A stretch of DNA of 18,688 nucleotides from Flemingiibacterium sp045649205 (GTDB lineage: Bacteria > Bacillota > Clostridia > Oscillospirales > CAG-272), in contig JAZRPJ010000021.1 in NCBI GenBank assembly GCA_045649205.1, forward strand, positions 1 to 18,688. Reading direction: 5' to 3'. Shown here piece by piece: positions 8,737 to 15,241 of the stretch (position 1 is its first letter; each line of letters starts with the position of its first letter). The position numbers were made by a program, and so were the translations under genes. A model generated the notes under the pieces. That model saw only the letters and a program-made list of their open reading frames with translations, was not told the origin of the DNA and did no database searches.

Positions 8737-9588
8737 TCAGCGCTTTTCTTTTACGCAAGTAATCAGCATATTTTTAAAACTGCGCGGAGAGTAACCCACA
8801 CGCTTTAAAAAGCATCTTGAAAAATATTCCGGACTGTCAAAGCCAAGCTTGTCCGCTATTTCATGTACTGTCAGCGCCTCCTCGCGGAGCATACGCTTTG
8901 CTTCATCCACCTTCAGATCAAGGTGGTAATTGATTATGGATGTCCCCATGCGTTTTTTAAAGCTGACGCACATATGTGTTTTACCGAAATGAAACACTTC
9001 CGAAAGCTCATCGAGTGTTACACATTCATGGATGTGCTCTCTAAGATATTCCGCGATTTCTGACACAAGGTCACATTCCGACTTGTGCTGACGCCGCTCT
9101 GCCATCGATGGGGCATCCACAGTGCGGCGGGTTAGGAAAATTAAAAAACTTTCAGTCAGATTTCTTACAAGCTGTTCGCCGCCAATCGGTGCGTCATCTT
9201 TTCTCACAAGTGGATATTTTGATACAATATATGTTTTTTGACACTCATCAATCAGCTGACATAAAAGTGGCAAAAGATGCCCCGGGACAGCCATTGTTCC
9301 ATCACAAAGCCGTTTGATCGCCTTGCTGCGGCATTCAAATATTACCGTAAATATGGATGCCCTCTTTTTTCCGTTGCACACAGTAATATGTGCCTCACCC
9401 GGGTGGTGAATGAGCATTTCTCCCTGGGCGATGGTTATTTCATCATTTCCGATTATGCAGTTGATCGTGCCGCTGTCCACATACACAAGCTCATAGCCGT
9501 CATGGATTTCCAGCGATGTGCGGAATTTAGGTGAGAGATCGAAAATACTTACCGAAGCTATTCTCTTTACATGAATAATGTCTGACAT
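8737..9588 (-). CDS. AraC-family transcriptional regulator
   Basis: This 283-residue regulator has an N-terminal cupin-type sensing half (about residues 25-90, with LIHHPGEAHITV at 59-70) and a C-terminal AraC double helix-turn-helix (about 175-275). The first helix pair is TLDELSEVFHFGKTHMCVSFKKRMG (191-215) and the second is TVHEIADKLGFDSPEYFSRCFLKRVGYSP (240-268), the usual family signature. I chose ATG 9588, which has GGAG about 14 bases upstream. A TTG at 9627 would lie almost at the predicted transcription start, so it is less likely. The gene is divergent from the dehydrogenase gene and runs 35 bases ahead of addB. The ligand is unknown. By position it could control the divergent dehydrogenase-hydrolase genes, which is the common AraC layout. 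Control of addBA would be unusual and is only suggested by proximity. Confidence 0.93.
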   Translation of the reverse strand: MSDIIHVKRIASVSIFDLSPKFRTSLEIHDGYELVYVDSGTINCIIGNDEITIAQGEMLIHHPGEAHITVCNGKKRASIFTVIFECRSKAIKRLCDGTMAVPGHLLPLLCQLIDECQKTYIVSKYPLVRKDDAPIGGEQLVRNLTESFLIFLTRRTVDAPSMAERRQHKSECDLVSEIAEYLREHIHECVTLDELSEVFHFGKTHMCVSFKKRMGTSIINYHLDLKVDEAKRMLREEALTVHEIADKLGFDSPEYFSRCFLKRVGYSPRSFKNMLITCVKEKR

Positions 9589-9636
9589 ATATTTTACTTG
9601 CACTCCTCGCTGCGAAATATAGTTCAAATTATGTGA

Positions 9637-9665
9637 ATGATAATCTATTGAAAATCATCTGACAA
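9637..9665 (-). promoter_or_regulatory. Promoter of the AraC-type gene
   Basis: On the minus strand, the -35 TTGTCA (9665-9660) and the -10 TATCAT (9642-9637) are 17 bases apart, each with one mismatch to consensus. The start point near 9630 fits translation from ATG 9588 rather than the upstream TTG. Confidence 0.6.
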
Positions 9666-9676
9666 TAATGTAAACT
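9648..9676 (+). promoter_or_regulatory. Possible weak promoter of the dehydrogenase gene
   Basis: TTGAAA (9648-9653) and TAAACT (9671-9676) are 17 bases apart. The -10 matches only 4 of 6 positions. It overlaps the divergent promoter of the AraC-type gene, an arrangement that would suit activator-dependent, mutually regulated transcription. TATATT at 9691 is an alternative -10 without a good -35. Confidence 0.3.
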
Positions 9677-9755
9677 AAATGTACGGTGGTTATATTAAAT
9701 ACTTTACCATAAAATCAGATAATTGTCAACAATAATCGAAGAAAAGGAACTGTGT

Positions 9756-10715
9756 ATGAAAAAAGTAGTTGTCATTACCGATGAAACTAAATTTGTAGAA
9801 TATGCCAAGAATGTGTTCACATCCCTTGAAGACATCGAATTTGCAGCACCTTCACCCAAGACGGATAATGAGCTCATAGCCGCAGTAAAGGATGCCGATG
9901 CTGTGCTTTTTACAGCAGTAAAGCTTCACAGCGGCATAATTGACGCGATGGAAAAATGCAAGGTGATCGTAAGATTCGGTATCGGTTACGATAACGTTGA
10001 TACTGTTCGCACGGCAGAACGCGGCATATTCGTATGCAACACGCCGAATTACGGCGTTATCGATGTAGCCGAACACGCAGTATCTCTTATGTTCGCCACC
10101 GCCAAGCGGCTCGTTATGATGAACGACATAATAAGGGATAACAAGTGGGGAAGCGCGGAATTATGTCAGTCCGTAAGACTTGCGGGTAAAACCATTGGTT
10201 TCGCAGGATTTGGAAACATCGGCAGAAATGTCTGCGCACGAACCAACGCCTGCGGAATGAAGCCTATTGTTTACGATCCGTATGTGAGCCGGGATATCCT
10301 TGCAGAATACGGTGCCGAGGCGGTAAGCTTTGACGAGCTTCTGAAACGTTCCGATTTCCTGTCAATGCATATGCCCCTAAACGACGCTATTCGCCATATT
10401 ATGAACGCAGAAGCTTTTGCAAAGATGAAGCCGTCCGCGATCTTCATAAATACCGCGCGCGGCGGTCTTGTGGACGAAGCGGCACTTATTGACGCTCTGT
10501 GCTCCGGCACTATCGCCGGTGCGGGGCTTGATGTGTTCGAACGTGAGGGCGGCGAAATAGATAAGCGTCTTCGCGAAGCTGTCAATGTTGTTTTGACACC
10601 TCACGTAGCGTGGAATACCCCTGATGCGGTTGCCGCACTTTGCAAAGAAGGAGTAGACAATGTTATTCGCGTTCTCAAGGGAGAGCGTCCGTACAGCATT
10701 GTTAACGGTTTATAA
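9756..10715 (+). CDS. D-isomer-specific 2-hydroxyacid dehydrogenase (phosphoglycerate dehydrogenase-like)
   Basis: This 319-residue NAD-dependent dehydrogenase would interconvert a D-2-hydroxyacid and the 2-oxoacid in the cytoplasm. Visible features are VRFGIGYDNVD (72-82), the dinucleotide loop GFGNIG (151-156) with Asp174 after the second strand (which favours NAD over NADP), the catalytic Arg235 in NTARGGLVD, Glu264 in DVFEREGG and His283 in TPHVAW. It lacks the ACT regulatory domain of long SerA enzymes, so serine-pathway use is possible but not shown. Glyoxylate/hydroxypyruvate-type or other substrates are as likely. I chose ATG 9756 because AAAAGGA lies 7 bases upstream; a TTG at 9723 has no such site. 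The hydrolase gene follows after 66 bases with no terminator between, so the two are probably one transcript, divergent from the AraC-type regulator. Confidence 0.9.
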   Translation: MKKVVVITDETKFVEYAKNVFTSLEDIEFAAPSPKTDNELIAAVKDADAVLFTAVKLHSGIIDAMEKCKVIVRFGIGYDNVDTVRTAERGIFVCNTPNYGVIDVAEHAVSLMFATAKRLVMMNDIIRDNKWGSAELCQSVRLAGKTIGFAGFGNIGRNVCARTNACGMKPIVYDPYVSRDILAEYGAEAVSFDELLKRSDFLSMHMPLNDAIRHIMNAEAFAKMKPSAIFINTARGGLVDEAALIDALCSGTIAGAGLDVFEREGGEIDKRLREAVNVVLTPHVAWNTPDAVAALCKEGVDNVIRVLKGERPYSIVNGL

Positions 10716-10781
10716 AGGGGTAAGTGTATTTGTCGCTTCAAAGTTCTGAACAATATAATTTTTAAAAACAGAGGATAAATC

Positions 10782-11540
10782 ATGATACAAGAAGAAATTT
10801 TTATAAAATCGTCGCTTGACGGTACGATGCAGCCGTCACTTTATTACGCAGCCGAAGGCGAAGCTTCCCGTCCGCTTCTTGTGGGACTGCATACATGGAG
10901 CTTTGACAGATACAATCCAATCGAATACCTTCTTGGCTTTGCAGAGGAAGAAAATTTCAATCTGCTGCTTCCCGAATTCAGAGGCCCTAACTTCTATTCA
11001 AGCCCCGAGCCAATGAAGACTTGCGGCTCGATTTACGCCAAGCAGGATATAAAGGACGCCATCGATCACATTGTCGATACACGCACGGTTGACAAGGATA
11101 ACATATTTCTCGTGGGACTCAGCGGCGGCGGTCATATGGCGATGCTTATGGCAGGCTATTGCCCCGAGTACTTTAAAGCAATCGCACCCTTTGTACCTAT
11201 AAGCGATATTGCCGTATGGAAGGAAGAATGCCCCGAAGGGTATGTGAAGCATATAATCGCCTGCACAAACGGTGACAGCGGTGAAATGTACGACCGCTCT
11301 CCTGTCAAATACATGGACACAATAGCCAAGGCGAACATGAAGATATTTCACGGTAAGCGTGACAATGTGGTACCGGTTCATCAAAGCATAGACTTTTACT
11401 GCGAGATGATGAAGCGTCATCCGAATGCTAACATATACCTTGACGTATTTGACGGTGGGCATCAATTTGACGTTAGCCTTTGCAAAAATTGGATAATGGC
11501 ACAGTACGGAAAAAGAGAGATATCCAACGTAACGGGTTAA
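10782..11540 (+). CDS. Alpha/beta hydrolase (prolyl oligopeptidase / dienelactone hydrolase-like)
   Basis: This is a 252-residue alpha/beta-hydrolase-fold protein without a signal peptide, so probably cytoplasmic. The nucleophile elbow GLSGGG places Ser114. FHGKRDNVVP gives the acid Asp194, and GGHQFD gives His227, in the order and spacing of the family. PLLVGLHTWS (31-40) is the strand and oxyanion-loop region. The fold resembles the S9 peptidase/acetyl-esterase catalytic domain without a propeller. Sequence alone does not tell an esterase from a peptidase or a lactone hydrolase. The ATG has AGAGGA 7 bases upstream. The neighbouring dehydrogenase suggests joint handling of a hydroxyacid ester or lactone, which is inference only. 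The last codons and the stop lie inside a perfect palindrome. Confidence 0.88.
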   Translation: MIQEEIFIKSSLDGTMQPSLYYAAEGEASRPLLVGLHTWSFDRYNPIEYLLGFAEEENFNLLLPEFRGPNFYSSPEPMKTCGSIYAKQDIKDAIDHIVDTRTVDKDNIFLVGLSGGGHMAMLMAGYCPEYFKAIAPFVPISDIAVWKEECPEGYVKHIIACTNGDSGEMYDRSPVKYMDTIAKANMKIFHGKRDNVVPVHQSIDFYCEMMKRHPNANIYLDVFDGGHQFDVSLCKNWIMAQYGKREISNVTG

Positions 11541-11549
11541 CCCGTTACG
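11528..11549 (+). terminator. Perfect palindrome over the hydrolase stop codon, possible terminator
   Basis: A 22-bp perfect inverted repeat with half-site CGTAACGGGTT contains the TAA stop at 11538-11540. The RNA would form a 9-bp stem with a TTAA loop. A T-rich tract (CTTTTCTTTTT) begins about 8 bases after the stem, which is farther than in a strong intrinsic terminator. It could also be a protein-binding site. Confidence 0.45.
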
Positions 11550-11640
11550 CTGGAGCTTTTCTTTTTGAGAGATTTTGTCAATCTGTACTTTCCGCAGTCT
11601 TAAAAGTTGCTTTATGAATTAAAAAATCCGACAAATATAC

Positions 11641-11669
11641 TTGACAAAAAAAGTTTTTCGGTGTATAAT
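11641..11669 (+). promoter_or_regulatory. Consensus sigma-A promoter for the transketolase operon
   Basis: TTGACA at 11641-11646 and TATAAT at 11664-11669 are both perfect and are separated by the optimal 17 bases. The start point is expected near 11676, giving a leader of about 80 bases. The upstream DNA is AT-rich, as in strong promoters. Confidence 0.92.
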
Positions 11670-11697
11670 GATATGTAGTATGGCAACATATGCTTTT

Positions 11698-11723
11698 GAT
11701 CGGCTTTTGCGAAAAAGTCGGTT
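11698..11723 (+). other. Leader hairpin with GNRA loop in the transketolase mRNA
   Basis: CGGCTTTT at 11701-11708 pairs with AAAAGTCG at 11713-11720 (one G-U pair), closing a GCGA tetraloop. Wobble pairs extend the stem to 11698 and 11723. There is no T tract after it, so it is not a terminator. It may stabilise the message or present the ribosome site 20 bases downstream. Confidence 0.4.
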
Positions 11724-11756
11724 AGACAAATATTTATTTTTCAGGAGGACAAACAA

Positions 11757-12596
11757 ATGGTAGAATCTCGCAAAAAAGAGCTTTACCGCATTGCCTATGA
11801 GATTCGCCGCGGTATTCTTGACGCTGTTTATTCTGCGGCAAGCGGACATCCCGGCGGCTCCCTTTCCATTGCGGAAATCCTTACTTATCTCTATTTCGAG
11901 GAGATGAACGTTGACCCCAAAAATCCCGACATGGAAAACCGTGACCGCTTCGTGCTTTCAAAGGGACACGCTTCTCCGGCGATCTACTCAACTCTCGCAA
12001 ACCGCGGATTTTTCCCCGTGGCTGACCTCAAGACCTTCCGTCAGCACGACAGTATTCTTCAGGGCCACCCCGACATGAAGCATATTCCCGGTGTTGACAT
12101 GACCACCGGTTCTCTCGGACTTGGTATTTCCGCCGCTTGCGGTATGGCTCTCGGCGCAAAGCTTAAGGGCTCCGACAACCGTGTATGGGCAGTTCTCGGC
12201 GACGGTGAATGTGAAGAAGGTCAGGTATGGGAGGCGGCTATGTTCGCACCCCACTACAAGCTTGACAACCTGGCAATTTTCGTTGACTGGAACGGACTCC
12301 AGATCGACGGTGAGATTGCAAACGTCATGAATCCCACTCCTTTTGATAAGAAGTTCGAAGCATTCGGCTGGAACGTAATTTCCATCGATGCACACGACCT
12401 TGATGCTATTGAGGCTGCAGTTGCGGCTGCAAAGGCTTGCAAGGGCAAGCCCACCGCTATCATCGCAAAATCCACCAAGGGTAAGGGCGTTTCCTACATG
12501 GAGAACAACGTTTCCTGGCACGGTGCAGCTCCTAAGGCTGAGCAGTATGAGCAGGCTATCGCTGAAATCGACGCAGCGCTTGCCGAGCTTAAGTAA
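11757..12596 (+). CDS. Transketolase, N-terminal (ThDP-binding) subunit
   Basis: This 279-residue half of a split transketolase of the non-oxidative pentose phosphate pathway transfers two-carbon ketol units between sugar phosphates. SGHPGGSLS (29-37) and SKGHASPAIY (68-77) hold the conserved histidines. The thiamine diphosphate motif starts at GDG (148-150) and ends at Asn179 in VDWNG. STKGKGVSYME follows near the C-terminus. It lacks the pyrimidine-binding domain, which the next gene supplies. The ATG has AGGAGG 8 bases upstream and a perfect promoter about 90 bases upstream. Codon choice is strongly biased (TTC, AAC, CTC, CCC, GGT) compared with the surrounding genes, as expected of a highly expressed enzyme. 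Split transketolases are common in Clostridia. A split 1-deoxyxylulose-5-phosphate synthase or another ketolase is less likely given the sugar-phosphate-type motifs. Confidence 0.95.
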   Translation: MVESRKKELYRIAYEIRRGILDAVYSAASGHPGGSLSIAEILTYLYFEEMNVDPKNPDMENRDRFVLSKGHASPAIYSTLANRGFFPVADLKTFRQHDSILQGHPDMKHIPGVDMTTGSLGLGISAACGMALGAKLKGSDNRVWAVLGDGECEEGQVWEAAMFAPHYKLDNLAIFVDWNGLQIDGEIANVMNPTPFDKKFEAFGWNVISIDAHDLDAIEAAVAAAKACKGKPTAIIAKSTKGKGVSYMENNVSWHGAAPKAEQYEQAIAEIDAALAELK

Positions 12597-12614
12597 TGGA
12601 CGGAGGTAAAGATA

Positions 12615-13553
12615 ATGGCAGATAAAATTGCTACTCGTGAAGCGTACGGCGCGGCTCTTGCCGAGTTCGGCGCAAAATATGATAAGCTGGTAGTTCTCGA
12701 CGCGGACCTCGCGGCGGCAACAAAGACCGGTATGTTCAAGAAAGCTTTCCCCGACCGTTTCTTTGACTGCGGTATCGCTGAGGGAAATATGATGGTAGTT
12801 GCGGCTGGTCTTTCCACCACCGGCTTCATTCCTTTCGCAAGCACATTTGCAATGTTTGCGGCAGGCAGAGCTTTTGAGCAGGTAAGAAACGCAATCGGCT
12901 ATCCTCATCTTAATGTTAAGATCGGTGCGACTCACGGCGGTATCTCCGTTGGTGAGGACGGCGCTACTCACCAGTGCCTTGAGGATTTTGGTACTATGCG
13001 TACCATCCCCGGTATGGTTGTAATGCAGCCTGCCGATGCAGTTGAAGCACGCCTCATGGTTGAAGCGGCTATCAAGCACAACGGTCCTTGCTATATGCGT
13101 TTCGGTCGTTACGCCGTTCCCACCCTCTTTGATGACAGCTATAAGTTTGAGCTTGGCAAGGGTGTTGTAATGGCTGACGGTAAGGATGTAACTCTCGTTG
13201 CAACCGGTCTTATGGTTGAGCAGGCACTTGCAGCACGCGAGCTTCTCGCTGCTGAAGGAATCTCCGCAAGAGTTGTAAACATCCACACTATCAAGCCTCT
13301 TGATGCAGAGCTTATTGCAAAGTGCGCGGCTGAAACCGGCGCAATCGTAACCTGCGAAGAGCACAACATTATTGGCGGACTTGGTTCTGCTGTAAGCGAG
13401 TGCGTATGCGAAACACGTCCTGTGCCCGTACTTAAGGTGGGCGTTGAGGACAAATTCGGATGTTCCGGTAAGGTTCCGCCGCTGCTTGAAATGTACGGTC
13501 TTACCGCCGCTAACATTGCCGCTAAAGCAAAGGCTGCAATCAAGCTTAAGTAA
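12615..13553 (+). CDS. Transketolase, C-terminal (pyrimidine and C-terminal domain) subunit
   Basis: This 312-residue partner of the preceding gene completes the enzyme. The conserved glutamate that activates thiamine diphosphate is Glu56 in DCGIAEGNM. ATHGGISVGEDGATHQ (105-120) and the RFGRY region near 162 belong to the pyrimidine domain. The last third (from about 190) is the transketolase C-terminal domain, with VNIHTIKPLD and EEHNIIGGLGSAV. The start lies 18 bases after the first subunit's stop, with GGAGG 9 bases ahead of the ATG, so the two are one operon that makes matched amounts of both halves. It shares the same high-expression codon bias. A strong intrinsic terminator follows 17 bases after the stop. 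Confidence 0.95.
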   Translation: MADKIATREAYGAALAEFGAKYDKLVVLDADLAAATKTGMFKKAFPDRFFDCGIAEGNMMVVAAGLSTTGFIPFASTFAMFAAGRAFEQVRNAIGYPHLNVKIGATHGGISVGEDGATHQCLEDFGTMRTIPGMVVMQPADAVEARLMVEAAIKHNGPCYMRFGRYAVPTLFDDSYKFELGKGVVMADGKDVTLVATGLMVEQALAARELLAAEGISARVVNIHTIKPLDAELIAKCAAETGAIVTCEEHNIIGGLGSAVSECVCETRPVPVLKVGVEDKFGCSGKVPPLLEMYGLTAANIAAKAKAAIKLK

Positions 13554-13570
13554 TCATTTCGTATTTCAGG

Positions 13571-13604
13571 TGACCGCGACCTTAATGGGTTGCGGTCATT
13601 TTTT
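13571..13604 (+). terminator. Intrinsic terminator of the transketolase operon
   Basis: TGACCGCGACC pairs with GGTTGCGGTCA (one G-U pair) around a 6-base loop, and T6 follows directly. This is a clear rho-independent terminator 17 bases after the stop codon. Confidence 0.92.
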
Positions 13605-13645
13605 ACCAAGAATTTGTCGAATTTTGGAACAAAAAGAGATGAAAA

Positions 13646-13667
13646 GTCGTCTTATTGTCGTCTTATT
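13646..13667 (+). repeat. Perfect 11-bp tandem repeat upstream of the deacetylase gene
   Basis: GTCGTCTTATT occurs twice in direct succession (13646-13656 and 13657-13667), followed at once by an AT-rich TATATATAG stretch that could serve as a -10. No convincing -35 lies at the right distance, so the repeat sits where an activator could bind. It could also be a chance slippage duplication. Confidence 0.5.
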
Positions 13668-13702
13668 ATATATAGACTGATGTGGAAGAGAGGGAGATCT
13701 CG

Positions 13703-14644
13703 GTGAAAAAAGTATTATCAGTATTTGCGGTATTGCTTGTATGTGCCGGCTTTTGTTCATGCATAGGGACAAGGGGCGTCAGGCAGACAGACATTCCCGA
13801 CACCGTAATCACCTACGATACCACTCATACTGAACCTATCTCCGAAGCTGATGAATCCACCGAAACTCCGGAAACCCCGATGTCTGAGGACAGCGTGCCG
13901 GACACAGAATCGGACACCGAACCGGAGGAGCTCTCGGTTACCGAACCGATACCCGAGGAAACTCAGATTGATAACATCCTTAAGCTTCCCCTTGTAGACG
14001 ACGAGATAAAGGGATATGTTTATCTGACTATAGACGATGGACCGTCGGATAAGACGGGGACGGTGCTGGATATACTTGAGGAATACAATGTAAGATCCAC
14101 ATTCTTTTTTGTGGGGAATAAAATGAAATCCCGAAGTGATGAAGTCCTGCGTGCTTTTCTACTGGGAAATGACGTGGGATGTCACAGCATGACCCACGAT
14201 TACCGTAGTATTTACCAAAGCGGACATACAATATCCGACGATATTTCAAAATGGGAGGCTGCCACGGCTGCCATTATCGGCGAGATTCCGGAATATCGGC
14301 TTTACAGATTCCCCGGCGGGACTACCAATACAGTGATTATTGATAATTACGCCGAACTGAAATCGGCAGTTGTCGGAAAGGGATACCGCTCTTTTGACTG
14401 GAACTGTGCTAACTGTGACAAATGGCTTGTGCCGAAGCCGGAGGAGCAGAGCTTTGAGGATTATCTTAAGAGCTCGGTCATCTCCACTCTTCAAACCGCA
14501 AGAGGACCGAAGGTGATGCTCATACACGAAACCGTCAAGGAAACGGTGGATATGCTTCCGTGGCTGATAGAATACATACGCAGCCAGGGATACGAGTTCG
14601 CACTTCTTTCCGATTTTGACGGGGAGTATGTTTTTAGGAAATAA
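13703..14644 (+). CDS. Polysaccharide deacetylase (NodB domain), secreted or lipid-anchored
   Basis: This 313-residue envelope enzyme would remove N- or O-acetyl groups from peptidoglycan or another polysaccharide. A signal peptide (MKKVLSVFAVLLVCAGFCSC) ends in cysteines that could form a lipobox at Cys20, though FCS before it is not an ideal box. Residues 30-90 form an acidic Thr/Pro/Glu-rich linker, likely spanning the wall. The NodB domain (about 104-305) has all motifs: TIDDGPS (Asp111/Asp112), HSMTH (His161, His165), RFPGG (202-206), FDWN (Asp232) and LIHE (His275). The catalytic base and the metal ligands are therefore present and it should be active. I chose GTG 13703 because GGGAG lies 6-7 bases upstream and it opens the signal peptide directly; GTG 13682 would add seven charged residues. 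No classical promoter is visible, and an 11-bp tandem repeat lies upstream. Confidence 0.92.
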   Translation: MKKVLSVFAVLLVCAGFCSCIGTRGVRQTDIPDTVITYDTTHTEPISEADESTETPETPMSEDSVPDTESDTEPEELSVTEPIPEETQIDNILKLPLVDDEIKGYVYLTIDDGPSDKTGTVLDILEEYNVRSTFFFVGNKMKSRSDEVLRAFLLGNDVGCHSMTHDYRSIYQSGHTISDDISKWEAATAAIIGEIPEYRLYRFPGGTTNTVIIDNYAELKSAVVGKGYRSFDWNCANCDKWLVPKPEEQSFEDYLKSSVISTLQTARGPKVMLIHETVKETVDMLPWLIEYIRSQGYEFALLSDFDGEYVFRK

Positions 14645-14671
14645 GGATGTTTAGGTTTATTTAGGGGGCGC

Positions 14672-14785
14672 TTGAATGAAAAAGTTCTGTTTTCAGTATT
14701 ATTAATTTTATCATTGTTTATTTACATATCTTGCTCTGAGGAGGGAACGAATGCGCTTCTTGGCGTTGATGATGAAAAAATTTAA
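14672..14785 (+). pseudogene. Frameshifted small lipoprotein remnant
   Basis: After AGGGGG at 14663-14668, an ATG at 14676 opens MKK but runs into a stop after nine codons. One frame over, the DNA encodes a typical signal peptide, VLFSVLLILSLF then IYISCSEEG, continuing to a TAA at 14783. Adding one A to the A5 run after the ATG would restore MKKVLFSVLLILSLF in one frame, giving a peptide of about 36 residues. As read, the frame is reachable only from a TTG at 14672 (about 37 residues). It overlaps the start of the next lipoprotein gene. It may be a decayed lipoprotein gene, a homopolymer sequencing error, or a real small lipoprotein started at TTG. No function can be assigned. Confidence 0.4.
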
Positions 14786-15203
14786 TCAAAAAATTATAGT
14801 GATAGCTGTCGCAATGTGCGTTATGACTGCACTGTTTTGCTGCTGTAGCTTGCACGAAGAAAGAAAGTATTATTCGCAAAAGGAAAACTATATAAGTGTA
14901 ACCGGAACAATTTCAAGTATAAAATACAATGATGATGCTACGGCGTTGTATCTTAACTTTTCCGAATTAACTCCCGAATTAGATGATACATGCTTTAAAA
15001 TTATTGGCGACAATCTGCAGATGGTTCAAAGCCAAAAGATTGATACCAAACTTGAAATAGGCACACAAATAAAGTTTATTACTGCACCGAAGTACTTTGG
15101 TGACGGATATGTAATGCCTATTGTAGCTATATCAATAAACGAGGAAAGCTTGCTTGATTTTGAAGATGGATATAAGAATTTTACGGACTGGTTGTCAAAA
15201 TAG
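14751..15203 (+). CDS. Uncharacterised small lipoprotein or secreted protein
   Basis: I do not recognise this 150-residue protein. The N-terminus is a signal sequence: KK at 9-10, a hydrophobic stretch IIVIAVAMCVMTALF (15-29), then CCCS (30-33), so lipid attachment at one of the three cysteines is likely although no perfect lipobox is present. The mature part (about 40-150) is predicted to be beta-rich. It begins ISVTGTISSIKY, and its alternating hydrophobic pattern up to IGTQIKFITAP would suit a small OB-like barrel, which is speculative. The ATG at 14751 has GAGGAGGG 6 bases upstream. The gene is richer in A and T than its neighbours and in the same direction as the deacetylase and the following membrane protein, with no terminator between, so co-transcription is likely. 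Confidence 0.75.
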   Translation: MRFLALMMKKFNQKIIVIAVAMCVMTALFCCCSLHEERKYYSQKENYISVTGTISSIKYNDDATALYLNFSELTPELDDTCFKIIGDNLQMVQSQKIDTKLEIGTQIKFITAPKYFGDGYVMPIVAISINEESLLDFEDGYKNFTDWLSK

Positions 15204-15241
15204 AAGGTAACATTTGAAAAAGTTTATATATGGAGAACGAA

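Noticed and set aside
9723..9755. A longer N-terminus for the dehydrogenase from TTG 9723
   Set aside because: The extra residues are not part of the family fold, and the good ribosome site lies just before ATG 9756.
11988..13364. A 458-codon open frame on the minus strand opposite both transketolase genes
   Set aside because: It spans two well-supported genes and the gap between them, has a cysteine/serine/histidine-rich product with no domain I recognise, and arises because the biased codons of the sense genes avoid stops in that antisense frame.
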